From: Hybos culiciformis
Taxonomy: Eukaryota; Arthropoda; Insecta; Diptera; Hybotidae
Assembly (NCBI GenBank): GCA_964007475.1
Contig: OZ023273.1
Location: 54,145,834 to 54,209,833 of the forward strand
Reading direction: 5' to 3'
DNA: 64,000 nucleotides
The position numbers and the translations under genes were made by a program. The notes beneath the pieces were generated by a model, which was given only the letters and a program-made list of their open reading frames with translations, did no database searches and was not told the DNA's origin. Of this stretch, positions 24,335 to 35,407 are shown in pieces. Numbering within the stretch: position 1 is the stretch's first letter; each line of letters opens with the position of its first letter.

Positions 24335-24828
24335 TAATGCTACATTTACACCTAATGGACAAACTGCCATTACGATGACATTTTGTACCATTACATATGT
24401 GAACGGGTGACATTAAGCGTTGCCATTATTTAATGGTGGCTAATGACGTCTTGTTGCTTGATAATAAGGAGAAATATAAAAACACAGTTGGTGTAATAAT
24501 AAGAAAAATATACAACATAGTTAGCGTGATAATTTGGAAAATATAAAACATAGAAAGGGGATATCGAAGAAAATATGCTTGAAGACGTGGAACAGGTTGT
24601 CAAAAAAAAATAAGAAAAACCAGAAAATAGACGTAAAAATTCAAATGTTTGTCATTCATGCCATTAAAGTGTAAACGTAATGGCAACATCTTACCATTTT
24701 ACGGTGTTACCATTTAATTGAACATTAATTTTTCTATAGTGTGAACACTTTCGATTTCAATGGCAACACAGAAATTAATGGACATTTTTACCATTAGCCA
24801 TTAGCCATTAGGTGTAAATGAAGCATAG
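24335..24828. mobile_element. Harbinger-like MITE (24338-24825)
   Basis: The ends are TGCTACATTTACACCTAATG and the inverse of TGCTTCATTTACACCTAATG, flanked by TAA (24335-24337) and TAG (24826-24828), consistent with a once-identical 3-bp TSD of the PIF/Harbinger kind. Internal ATGGCAAC / CCATTA motifs repeat many times. Non-coding. Confidence 0.75.
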
Positions 24829-25047
24829 GACTCCAAATCATTTTCTTTGGTTAAAAAAATCAGAATTAATACGTTGTCTCCACTCCCCATCTAATTCCTC
24901 AACATCATCTACATCTTCAACAAAATTAGGGAATGCTTAAATCAAATGTACTAGAGGCAGGCCCGGTCCTAGCTGATTCGGCGCCCTGTGCCGATTTTGA
25001 AAATTGCGCCCATAAGCATAGTATAAGTCATTTTCACGTCACCATTG

Positions 25048-25607
25048 AGGTAGACCAGGCCTGGGCAACCCGAAACATAAGCGAGCCAATTTTAAGAAAT
25101 ATCAAAAATTAAAGAGCCGCAAATTTTTTTAATAATTATAAATGTATATAAGAAAATCAATATATTTAATTTTTGATTTATATACCGTTTTAAAATATTA
25201 AAAATTAAATAAAACAATAATTTTGATTTATAATTATGAATTTTATACATTGTTCAAAATATATAATTCTTCAAAATTAATTGTAATTTTAATGATGACA
25301 CCCTTAATTGATTTGTTCAATTTTCGTCCGTCATTGAAACTCGATGTTTATTTTTACAAAATAATAAAAATTCTTTATTTGTAGTTTACAGTGGAAAAAA
25401 AATTCTTGATTTGTAGTTTAGGGTGCAAGAAAATTCTTTATTTGTAGTTTAGAATGAAAAAAGTTTAGGCCGGGTGAAAAACAAAATTTGTCAGAATTGT
25501 TCTTCGAGCCGAATGCAGTGTAAAAAAAATTTTTTTCCGGAGCCGCATAAATTTATGTTAAGAAGCGCATGCGGCTCAAGAGCCGCAGTTCAAAGTCTGA
25601 AGTAGAC
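25048..25607. mobile_element. hAT MITE (25056-25599) with 8-bp TSD
   Basis: It starts CAGGCCTGGGCAACCCG and ends AGTTCAAAGTCTG, flanked by AGGTAGAC (25048-25055) and AAGTAGAC (25600-25607), 7 of 8 identical. GAGCCGCA motifs near both ends and a triplicated TTCTTTATTTGTAGTTTA-type unit (25370-25455) lie inside. Nested in the element 24958-26601. Confidence 0.75.
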
Positions 25608-25676
25608 TATACTAAAGCGCTTTTTTTAACGAGGTATTCCCAGTAGTTCTAGTGCTAGTCCTCAAATAAATATACA

Positions 25677-26330
25677 TACACTAGGTAGAAAAAGTCTGCG
25701 TACGGGCTCGTTTTCTTATTTTTTGTTCCACATGTTCCCAGTTTTTGATGTCATTTAAAAGGAATCTGTAAAAAAAATTTTTTTATCAAAATTTAAATTT
25801 TGAGAAATATCAATTTTTGGAAAAGTCTGCGTACAGCCGGTTTTAAAGCCGCGTCTCAAAAATAACTAATAATGCCATTTGAAAGGCAATTGAATGTAGA
25901 TAATTTTGCGCCATATAATTTTATCTGTACGGTAAGTGAAAGTGTCAAAAATCGCCTTTGAAAGTCATAAAAAGAAGCGGTTCTAACCTATTTTTCAGCA
26001 GTTCTAAGCTATTCCTATGACTTTCAAAGACAATTTTTGACACTTTCCCTTATCGTACAGATAAAATTATATGGCGCAAAATTATCTACATTCAATTGCC
26101 TTTCAAATGAGATTACTAGTTAATTTCTGAGACGCGGCATTGAAACAGGCTGTACCCAGACAGTTCAAAAAATTGATATTATTTCTCAAAATTTAAATTT
26201 TGAAAAAAAATAAAATTTTTTACAAAAAAACTTTTTTCATAGAGTACTTTTAAATGACGTCAAAAACTGGGAACATGTTGAACAAAAAATAAGAAACGAG
26301 CCCGTACGCAGACCCTTTCTACCTAGTGTA
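25677..26330. mobile_element. 650-bp near-perfect palindrome, mariner-like MITE
   Basis: Element 25679-26328 starts CACTAGGTAGAAAAAGTCTG and ends with its inverse, flanked by TA on each side (25677-25678, 26329-26330), as in Tc1/mariner MITEs. Each arm is about 300 bp and pairs with the other almost throughout; the loop near 25985-26010 is short. Transcripts would fold into a long hairpin. Nested in the hAT-like element 24958-26601. Confidence 0.9.
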
Positions 26331-26882
26331 TACCAAAAAAAATATTTACATAAATACTATGTTGATTTTATTCTATGCTGAATTTTTATTTGCACATTAT
26401 ACAATGTGCAATTTGATCTCGGTATACAAAAAAAATTGTATACTGTGTTAATTTTTTTCTGGGTAGAGTTTTTTGTGAACAGTAGCACAATAGTCAATTT
26501 CGAATGGATTTGCATGTCCTTGACTACAAATCGCTTGGCGCCCTATTCGTTAGGCGCCCTGTGCAAGTGCACATCATGCACATATAGCAGGACCGGCCCT
26601 GACTAGAGGGTCCCAAATTCTTTGAATCTGTAATTTCAATCTGCTTTAAAAAAGGGTCATTAAAATTAAACGCTTCAAAAATCTAATACATTAAACAGTT
26701 TTCTTATCATCATAGCCCATAATAAGTAAAATAGTTTAAGAGAAATATTTAAAAATGATTATTAATGAGAAAGAAGGAAAAAGCAGTAGACTTTATCAAA
26801 AAGCAGTAGGGCTGCTAAAGCAGTAGAACGACAGCACTGTACACAACTCGTTGTAATAACAAATTATCTTAACATGTGTTGT

Positions 26883-28000
26883 AATCTTCTATACTAACAT
26901 TTTTTTTGTTCGAAAAAATTATGTAATTTAAATATTAATATTGGCATTGCTATTAAGTAGTATTGTATTGTTTTAAAGTCTGTGACATATAATCATACTT
27001 AATTTTCTTTTATTCATAACGTAGTAATATTCATTAAGTAAGCTATACTTATACATAGGCTGAGATCAATCTTCATTGATTTATTATTTATATAATTTAA
27101 TTCGATTATAAATACTAAGGTGTGCGACTTAATATAGTTTTTAATTTCATGGTATATTGATATACATGATGAGGATAATGCTAGCAAAGATGTATATAAA
27201 TTTAACAGTTTGTTAACACAAAGGCTTGTATCATTCATAAGCCATTGTATACACAGATTTTACAACATAAAAAATATTATTGCCTGCTACTCTGAAAATA
27301 TGAAATAATAGTAAAATCTATTTTCGAATAATGTATATCTGTATTTAGCATAAAAAATTTAATAATTTTAATAATAAGCTCTTGGAGATATAGAAAAAAA
27401 TTAAAATTCATATAAATTGATCATATCATTTCATAATTTTTAAAGGCATCTTCAATCTACCGAATCTATTATAATATTTTTATTTTGGAAACGTGATATT
27501 TGTACATCAACTTTCAAAATTTTATTATAAATAAATAATAATAAATAATATTCATAAATAAATAATAAAAAGAAAAGTTTAAGAATGGTGTAATGAACAT
27601 AGTTTGTTTTTCTACAAAACTTTTTATATATAATCATGAATTTGCATTTCGATATTTTTTAAATACTTTGCTTTAATGGTTAATTTGAAACTTTACGATA
27701 TTTAGGAAGATATAAGTATCTATATTTAGTTTTACATCATAACTCTAGTTGTTAAGTGTAGATATTAAGTCTAGATATTAAGTCTTACAATAGAAATATT
27801 GAAAAAAACTAATAAACCTCGATTACTTCGAAAATATATTATCCTTTTATCCTTTATCATTTATTTTTTATTTTTAGGTGCGGACAAGAAGCTTTCATAT
27901 TCTTTTTTTTTATTTGAGAAGAGAAACGGAACTATACAACTGTATGAATATCTGAAAACCATTGCAACATCAGCAGTCAGCTCTGATTGAAGAATCTAAA
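26883..28000. other. AT-rich spacer
   Basis: No gene, terminal repeats or RNA signature recognised. Short ORFs of about 60-75 codons are at the level expected in A/T-rich DNA. Confidence 0.45.
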
Positions 28001-28007
28001 CCATGCT

Positions 28008-28575
28008 TGTCTAAAGTGCGGCCCACGGGCCTCATGCGGCCCAAAAGCTTTTAAAATGCGGCCCAAACGCAAATTATTAAAATATTTAAATTAAAGAATT
28101 TTAACTCATTTCAGTACTTTGGCTGCACATAAACCTGTGAGTATCACAAAATATGCAAAATATGCTGCATTAATTTTTGATTTAATACAAGAGTTTGAAA
28201 AAAAATTTCAAGATTTTCGAAAAAATGAAAAGTATTTCAACATATTTTCTACCCCATTTTCTCTAGAAATAAATAAATGACCTTTAAATATTCAAATGAA
28301 ACGCATGCAAAGTGACATTCAACTGAAGGAAAATTTAGGGAAGGAGTTTTATAAAGATTACCTACCCCGCGATAAATACCCTAATTTTCACAATCATGCT
28401 TTATTAATGTGTTCAGCTTTTGGCAATACCTATATTTCTGAACAATTATTAGCAAAAATAAAGCATACAAAAAAACAAACATAGGACAAAGATCAAGGAC
28501 AAACATCTTGAAAATAAATTAAGAATTGCAACATCGTCTTTTGAACCCAGTATCGATTTGCTTTTGAAAATTTGA
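28008..28575 (+). pseudogene. hAT-derived transposase fragment, GTF2IRD2/ZBED-like C-terminal part
   Basis: Reading from about 28148 gives LIFDLIQEFEKKFQDFRKNE, then a stop near 28277, then MKRMQSDIQLKENLGKEFYK, DYLPRDKYPNFHNHALLM and CSAFGNTYISEQLLAKIKHT. After stops and frame changes, RIATSSFEPSIDLL follows (28525-28565). The order (EF.KKFQDFR, LQ.D..LK, FYK..LP..KYPN, FGNTY.CEQL, RIATS.F.PDID) matches the C-terminal, hATC-containing part of GTF2IRD2-like domesticated and transposon proteins, as known from that family. The upstream GCGGCCCACGGGCC region (28020-28065) resembles termini of such hATs. Several stops make it non-functional. It is truncated on the right by the element at 28586. 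Confidence 0.75.
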
Positions 28576-28581
28576 AAATTC

Positions 28582-29537
28582 ATCTCTCACACATTTGTCA
28601 ATAAGTAGATAACTCCATTTTTGATATAATGAGAAAAAGCTAATTTTGTGTCGTTTTCTTATTTTTCTATTATTCTATTGATATTATAATAATATTTTGC
28701 TTCTAGTTATTAAAAATATCATACTTTTTGAGTTTAAAAAAGAAATTATATATTTTTAATAAAAATCACCATATAGAATCCAAAAAAACAAGAAGATATT
28801 TTTTGACCAGATTGAATGTAAATGAGAAAAAGTAATTAACTCCACTTATATACTTGTTGACAATTTTATTTTCTTTTTTGCCATTGATAATATGAAATAG
28901 GAAAAACGGGATAAAATTAGATATTATGCTATGTACAAAAATAAAATTCTGAAAAACTACAAAATTCTAGGAATATAATAATAATAGAAGAATAATGTTA
29001 TAAAATTTTAAAATGAATTTATTTTGAAAAAAAATGCATGAAATTAAGAATATTAAGTTAAATTAAATATTAAAAAAATAAAAAAAAATAAAAGCAAAGA
29101 ATATTTGCAACAAATTGTAATAAGCATAAACCACATAACTATGTAATTATTTTTTGTATTTAACTATTTAACTTTGTTTAACGGATTTTTTGTCTGCGTT
29201 GAAAAATAAATAATTAAACTTATTTTGTTTACGATTTCATTAGTATTGCAGAACACAGGAAAAAATTGTTAAAAAGATTATAACTAAACTTATATATTTT
29301 TTGTCATTTAAATAAAAATATTTTAAGTTAATAAGTGAAGTTATAGATTTTTACTCACGTTTTGTATTACATTTACGTATACTTATTTAGTTATATGCAA
29401 AATTATTTTTTTAATAATAATATTTTTCCAAATTTTTTTTTTGCCAATCGATAGATTACGCAATATTAGATTAATTTTCATCAAAAAATAAGTTAGGCCA
29501 AAAAAGTTATCTACTTATTGACAAATGTGTGAGATCT
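28582..29537. mobile_element. 948-bp DNA element, copy 1 (28586-29533), 4-bp TSD ATCT
   Basis: Ends CTCACACATTTGTCAATAAG and its inverse form a terminal repeat of about 30-38 bp. ATCT flanks both sides (28582-28585, 29534-29537). The interior is AT-rich, non-coding and nearly identical to copy 2 at 32303-33255, in the same orientation. A 4-bp TSD with variable sequence (ATCT here, AATT for copy 2) excludes TTAA-specific piggyBac; the superfamily is undetermined. Confidence 0.85.
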
Positions 29538-29868
29538 ATCTTATTAATTTGAAATTTTTACATCTTTATGACATCCAAACTAAATGAAACGAAACTTTTA
29601 CAAATTTAAAATATGTACTTTACATATCTAATTGAAATCAAAAAATTAATAATCATCGCTTTGAATTCTTTTTTAAGACAAGAATAAATTCTAAATTTAT
29701 TTTTTGGTTTCGCACGTTTTTTATTCATTTGATCCTACGAATCAGTAGTAGAATGTGAAAAATAATCAATTTGAACCTGCGGGTTAAAATTCAGCTAAAA
29801 TATTTTTCAATAAATTTTTTTATGCTGCAATGCAATTATCACTTGCTATTTTAGTTATTTTTAATTAA
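29538..29868. other. AT-rich spacer
   Basis: Nothing recognised between the 948-bp element and the Helitron. Confidence 0.4.
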
Positions 29869-31279
29869 TCTGTCTTTATATATAAAACCGAAGTTGTATG
29901 TTTGTCTGTTCCGAATAGGCTCCTAAACCGCTCAACCGATCGTTTTCAAACTTACACCATGTCTTTGTCGGGGGTCGTTATAGGCTATTTTAAAATTTGA
30001 TTGTCCTCCTACCTAGGGACCTCCCCCGGGGGCGGACTTCAAAAGTTCGTCCGATTTCATTCAAATTTGGTACGTAAAAAGAGGAAGTGATTACACACAA
30101 ATTACGTAACAAAAAATTTGTTGACCTCCTACTCAGGAACCTCCTACCCAGGGACCTCCAATTGCGGCAGATTTTAATAGTTCGTCCGATTTCATTCAAA
30201 TTTGGTATGTAAAAAGAAGACCTGATTACACACAAATTCCGTAACAAAAAAGTTGTTGATCTCCGACCCAAGGACCTCCTACCCAAAGACCTTCCTGGGG
30301 GCGGACTTTAAAAGTTCGTCAGATTCCATTTAAATTTGGTATGTAAAAAGAAGAACCGTTTACACACAAATTTCATAACAAAAATTTTGTTGACCTCCTA
30401 CCCAGGGACCTCCCATGGGGCCGGGATGGAAAAGTTCGTCCGATTTCATTCAAATTTGGTAAAAAGAAGAACTGATTACACACAAATTTCTTATCAAAAA
30501 ATTTATTGACCTCCTAGGGGAGGACTTCAAAAGTTTGTCCGATTTCATTTAAATTTGGTACATAACAATAATTAAACACACGAATTTCGTAACAAAAAAT
30601 TTGGCTCCCTCTTTTTAGGGGGCCTCTTCGAATATATAGAAATCAATTTCTTTATTACTAATAACTACAAAATATTAAAAACTAAACCACTCAACCGATC
30701 GTTTCGAAATTTACACCGTCTCTTGGTCTCGGAGTCGTTTTAGGCTATTTTAAAATTTGAATGGCACCCTACCCATTTACCAAATTTAAATGAAATCGGA
30801 CAAACTTTTGAAGTCCTCCCCTAGGAGGTCAACAAAATTTTTGTTATGAAATTTGTGTGTAAACGGTTCTTCTTTTTACATGCCAAATTTAAATGGAATC
30901 TGACGAACTTTTAAAGTTCGCCCCCAGGAAAGTCTTTGGGTAGGAGGTCCTTGGGTCGGAGATCAACAACTTTTTTGTTACGGACCCTTCCCGGGGAGGA
31001 CTGCAAAAGTTCTTCCAATTTCATTCAAATTGGATTCATAAAAAGAGGAAATGGATAAAACACAAATTTAGTTTGGTTTGGAAACCTGTTTAAGGGAAGG
31101 ATATCATTCGTTTTCAAACAATTTAAGTGTTGAATAAGTAGAACTGATAAATATTAATTCTTCTTAGATATTTTCGCAAATTTATATAATAATAGCTCCT
31201 ATAATTTTTCATCAATCTGACAACAAAAATTTCACTTAAAACGTGTGTTCCACAACAACGTGTGTGCGGGTACAGCTAG
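29869..31279 (+). mobile_element. Non-autonomous Helitron A, about 1.4 kb
   Basis: The 5' end reads TCTGTCTTTATATATAAAAC after an A. The 3' end reads GTGTGTGCGGGTACAGCTAG followed by T, fitting the TC...CTAG, A^T insertion rule of Helitrons. The inside contains a degenerate repeat of about 100-120 bp (CTCCTACCCAGGGACCTCC, GGCGGACTTCAAAAGTTCGT, CGATTTCATTCAAATTTGG, ACACACAAATT) four to five times in forward orientation (about 30000-30610). Two inverted copies follow at about 30775-30990. No Rep/helicase. The 3' third is shared in inverse orientation with the element at 61121-62749. Confidence 0.75.
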
Positions 31280-32201
31280 TTAAAATAATATAGCTGAAAG
31301 TTTTAATATTGCGTGGTACGGTGACTACAGTATGGTTGTATTTTTTAGGGCAGAATTGATTTTTTTTGTACACAAAATATAATATTATGATATTTTTTGC
31401 TACTAAATATCATGATTCATGAGGATAAAAAATATTAGTAATAAATTTGCTAACTTTCTGCTCATACAAACATTTTGGTGATTATATTTATACAGTGATT
31501 ATATTTATACACTGATTTGGATATTTTTTTCAGGGTACCACTGGAAGATATAAGGAAAACAATTAAAAAGCGCTATATCTTTTTTATGATCAAATTTGAA
31601 ATATATGTGCAAAAAATTAAATATATTAAAAATTGATAGTCTTTATATTACCCCTGTCTCTGCGTAATGAAATGTCATCATAATTTTTTTCTAAGGGCTT
31701 GGAAATATAAAATAATTTTTGATATAAGGTTAATCAATTAATCTGAATACAATTAATTTATTAATATTATTTTTTTTATTATAAATACAATATTTTAAGT
31801 TCTCTATATAATATTATTCAAATATATTTTTCTTATTTTATTAACAATCCCTTTCATGAATTTTTTTTTCTTCTATAATCCTTTTTTTTTACCTGATTAA
31901 ATAATAAACCATTTGAGCAGAAACAAATAAATTAACAAAAAAAAGGTGTATAGGTGTAATTATTAATAAAATTTTACCAAAAAAAAAACTTGTTTAACAA
32001 AGAAAATATTAAAGTTAAGGTATATTTAAAGCTGAATTAATAACAGTCTTTCACAAGACGTATAAAGTTAAAAGTATGTAAACAAACAAAAATGTAATTA
32101 TCATTTTTCGAGATGTGAAATTACGACTTTTTCTGTTAACCCTAAATAAAAAAAATAGTAATAAAAAAATGTTAAATATGTAGGTATAAGTTAATTAACA
32201 T
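31280..32201. other. AT-rich spacer
   Basis: A/T-rich sequence with short direct repeats (GTGATTATATTTATACA twice at about 31478-31513). No gene recognised. Confidence 0.4.
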
Positions 32202-33492
32202 TAGTGCTTCTCCGTGAAATTTTTTTTTTCTTGAATAAAAATATTTAAGTACAAAAATATTTCGGTAGTGTCAAAAAAGTACAAATTTTACGGAGAATAA
32301 TTCTCACACATTTGTCAATAAGTAGATAACTCCATTTTTGATATAATGAGAAAAAGCTAATTTTGTGTCGTTTTCTTATTTTTCTATTATTCTATTGATA
32401 TTATAATAATATTTTTGCTTCTAGTTATTAAAAATATCATACTTATTGAGTTTAAAAAAGAAATTATATATTTTTAATAAAAATCACCATATAGAATCCA
32501 AAAAAAAAGAAGATATTTTTTTGACCAGATTGAATGTAAATGAGAAAAAGTAATTAACTCCACTTATATACTTGTTGACAATTTTATTTTCTTTTTTGCC
32601 ATTGATAATATGAAATAGGAAAAACAGTATAAAATTAGATATTATGCTATGTACAAAAATAAAATTCTGAAAAACTACAAAATTCTAGAAATATAATAAT
32701 AATAGAAGAATAATGTTATAAAATTTTAAAATTAATTTATTTTGAAAAAAAATGCATGAAATTAAGAATATTAAGCTAAATTAAATATTAAAAAAATAAA
32801 AAAAAAATAAAAACAAAGAATATTTGCAACAAATTGTAATAACCATAAACCACATAACTATGTAATTATTTTTTGTGTTTAACTATTTAACTTTGTTTAA
32901 CGGATTTTTTGTCTGCGTTGAAAAATAAATAATTAAACTTATTTTGTTTACGATCAATTTCATTTGTATTGCAGAACACAGGAAAAAATTGTTAAAAAGA
33001 TTATAACTAAACTTATATATTTTTTGTCATTTAAATAAAAATATTTTAAGTTAATAAGTGAAGTTATAGATTTTTACTCACGTTTTGTATTACATTTACG
33101 TATACTTATTTAGTTATATGCAAAATTATTTTTTTAATAATAATATTTTTCCAAATTTTTTTTTTGCCAATCGATAGATTACGCAATATTAGATTAATTT
33201 TCATCAAAAAATAAGTTAGGCCAAAAATGGAGTTATCTACTTATAAATGTGTGAGAATTTTATTATTGAAAAAAGAATTTTATATAATAATTTCAAAATT
33301 AAAATCAAAACAACTTTTTGATTTGACACTAGTTGTATTTTTTTCTACAGAATATTTTAATACATGCCTAGAGACTTGTATTACAAAAATTCAACTGAAA
33401 ATATTTTTGACTTTTAATTACACTAACAAAATACATTTGGAATATTTATATTCAGATATTTTTATTTCAAAAAGTTTTATGGTGAAACACTA
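32202..33492. mobile_element. Mariner-like MITE (32204-33490) interrupted by the 953-bp element
   Basis: The left end GTGCTTCTCCGTGAAAT and the inverse of the right end GTGTTTCACCATAAAAC, each followed by A/T-rich AATAAAAATAT motifs, form a diverged terminal repeat of about 55 bp flanked by TA (32202-32203, 33491-33492). It is split by the element at 32303-33255. Related copies are at 53474-53930 and, diverged, in the hAT intron at about 15678-16015. Confidence 0.7.
32299..33259. mobile_element. 953-bp DNA element, copy 2 (32303-33255), 4-bp TSD AATT
   Basis: Direct-orientation near-duplicate of 28586-29533 with only scattered substitutions and small indels by eye. AATT flanks both sides (32299-32302, 33256-33259). 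The right terminus has lost five bases of the repeat (CTACTTATAAATGTGTGAG). Different TSDs and different hosts show independent insertions of one recently active family rather than a segmental duplication. Confidence 0.85.
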
Positions 33493-34150
33493 TTGTTTTT
33501 ATATTTGCTTAAGATTTTAGAGAATAATATCACTTTCTTAAGATTTTAGAAAGTAATACAAATTTACCTAATTATCTTAACAACAACACAAAATAAACAT
33601 TTCTAAAGTTCAAATATTTAAGTAGATTTTAAGAACATGTAATTATTTTCTTAAATTAAAATTCCTTTTCTATTTTTTATTAACTTTTTTGATTCAAATG
33701 CGAACAAGAACTTTAACCGCTTAAGCTGCTGCCTAGAAAATTACTTAATTTTAATTTAGAAAATAACTCGATTGTAAAAGTATTTAGTTTCCAATTCTAT
33801 GCAAAAATTTTCTCCGTTTGAAGTTTCTATACTAATCACAATATTAAATTTTAAACCTTTTTATAAATTTTATTTAAAAATTGATTCAAAAATTTCCAAA
33901 TCTCGTAGAAATAATTTTAGTTTCTTTTTGAAGTCTGCATGATAAAAATAAAATTCAGTAGAAACTTAATCTATAAAATTTATATGGAACAATTTCAGGA
34001 AATCGATTAAGGCACTGAAAATATTTTCCTAAGTCATAAAAAGAAAATTTAATTCTTAGTTAAAAAAAACACTTATAAATAAATATCTATGTTCTTTTCC
34101 TTTCAATCAATATGAAAATCTATTTAAAAGCCATATAATTTCTTAAACAT
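33493..34150. other. AT-rich spacer
   Basis: Nothing recognised. A 20-bp duplicated CTTAAGATTTTAGA string occurs at about 33506-33550. Confidence 0.4.
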
Positions 34151-34154
34151 ACAC

Positions 34155-34418
34155 ATATCGTCAGCTGAGAAATGAAACAACGTATGACATTTATACGTCA
34201 TTATTTGACAATAGCACCATTCGATTCCTCGTACTCGATTTTATAAGTACAACTACTTTACAATATTCTTAATGTTGATTAAAATGTGTTTTTTAGATGA
34301 AAATTGTACGCTACTTGATATTTTTTCATACGTTTTTCTTAATTTTCAAATCTTTAAATTCAAATTACTCGAAACTATACTTTTCATTATACGTTGTTTC
34401 ATTTCTGAGCAGGCGATA
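34155..34418. mobile_element. Short MITE with AGAAATGAAACAACGTAT inverted ends
   Basis: ATATCGTCAGCTGAGAAATG at 34155 and the inverse of the right end (ATATCGCCTGCTCAGAAATG, ending about 34418) pair over about 33 bp, including AGAAATGAAACAACGTAT. The total is about 264 bp, AT-rich and non-coding. No TSD assigned. Confidence 0.7.
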
Positions 34419-34533
34419 TTATGTACATATTATCTAATAAGAATAATATTAAGTCCTTTAATATAAACGTATTCGCACCTAAATATGGTATATACCAGGG
34501 GTGGCCAACTCCATTATATGTCATTATATGTAA

Positions 34534-34927
34534 TGTAAGTTTTAATCACACTTTTTAGAATAAAAGATTGTTTTCATTTAATAGTACTTTATTGATTGAA
34601 AATTGAAAATTAACTGTACTTAAAAATAACCTATCCCAACATTTATATAATTAAATTCTTTATTTAAAATATACATAAAATAATATTTGGAATACAAACA
34701 AAGTGATAATATAAACAAAGTATAATATTTTGTTCTACATATTATTGCCTAACATGTGGCATAGATTAAATCGACACTTGAAATATATTATATTGCTTTC
34801 TAAGGGTTTAGCAATATATTAACAAAGAAACAAAGACTGACATCTGGGTCACATTATATTTTAAGAACATTTAATTTGATATGAATTTTGGGAGGTTTTA
34901 TTAGTAATCTTATTTTTATATTCTACA
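34534..34927 (-). repeat. 3' LTR
   Basis: 394 bp, TG...CA ends (minus strand TGTAGAATATAAA to AAAACTTACA). An AATAAA signal (plus-strand TTTATT at 34588-34593) lies near the end of the LTR, suited to polyadenylation. No difference from 41604-41997 was seen. Confidence 0.95.
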
Positions 34928-34940
34928 CCTTCCCTCTTTT
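34928..34940 (-). promoter_or_regulatory. Polypurine tract
   Basis: Minus strand AAAAGAGGGAAGG directly precedes the TGTAG start of the 3' LTR; expected primer for plus-strand DNA synthesis. Confidence 0.85.
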
Positions 34941-35407
34941 GGAAATTGGTGACGTCCTCGTCACATTATATTGTTTATAAAAGAAGTGATATAGTTGAGC
35001 ACAAAATATAAGATTATTTATTTTTATTCCTTAAAATATTGAATTTTTTATTTTAGTATAAATGTTAATTAAGGTATAGTAATTATAAAAAACTTAGTAA
35101 TCTTTATAAAAAAAAAACTTAGTAATCTTAACCTAGGAATTCCTTCCCTTTTTTATTATTATTATTTTTTTTTTTTTGTTTTTATTTGAGTTTTTATTTG
35201 TCGTTTAATGTATTTTCAGAATAAAGGCCTTTCGAGAATTATACATCAAACGAGAAATAGTTTCTTATAGTTTAAAATTTACAAACGTTTGCTTTGTATA
35301 AAATAAAACTTATTGTATAGTAAATCTTACAAGTCTATTAAGATAAAATAAAATAAAAGAAAAAATCGATTTTAAATTACTATATTATTTAATATGTTTT
35401 TATTTAT

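Larger units (their letters stand above)
24950..26609. mobile_element. hAT-like element (24958-26601) with perfect TSD ACTAGAGG
   Basis: The ends are CAGGCCCGGTCCTAGC and the inverse of CAGGGCCGGTCCTGC, with GGCGCCCTGTGC near both termini. ACTAGAGG at 24950-24957 and 26602-26609 is a perfect 8-bp duplication. The body carries two further insertions (25056-25599 and 25679-26328). No coding sequence survives. Confidence 0.9.
24053..26846. mobile_element. hAT-like non-autonomous element (24060-26839) with GCAGTAG subterminal repeats
   Basis: The ends are CAGTGCTGCCGTTTT and the inverse of CAGTGCTGTCGTTCT. Flanks TACACAA at 24053-24059 and 26840-26846 are identical (7 bp, or 8 if the shared terminal C counts). 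GCAGTAG or its close form recurs about four times within 130 bp of the left end and four times within 75 bp of the right end, a typical hAT subterminal arrangement. The inside is filled by later insertions; no transposase remains. Confidence 0.85.
23989..26882. mobile_element. Small hairpin MITE split by a later insertion (pieces 23989-24059, 26840-26882)
   Basis: The outer pieces match the intact 152-bp hairpin MITE at 58513-58664: the hairpin with CTCGACCTAACGGTCTCG, then GTGTATACACAA, then CTCGTTGTAATAACAAAT to AACATGTGTTGT. The left terminus (the part corresponding to 58640-58664) is missing. A hAT-like element interrupts it. Confidence 0.75.

Noticed and set aside
29990..30286. 98-codon ORF with repeated RSLGRR phrases (and similar ones at 61.7-62.5 kb)
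   Set aside because: These are translations of the Helitron internal tandem repeat, read antisense.
34928..35407. Env gene downstream of pol
   Set aside because: Only about 480 bp of AT-rich non-coding sequence separates the pol stop from the 3' LTR.
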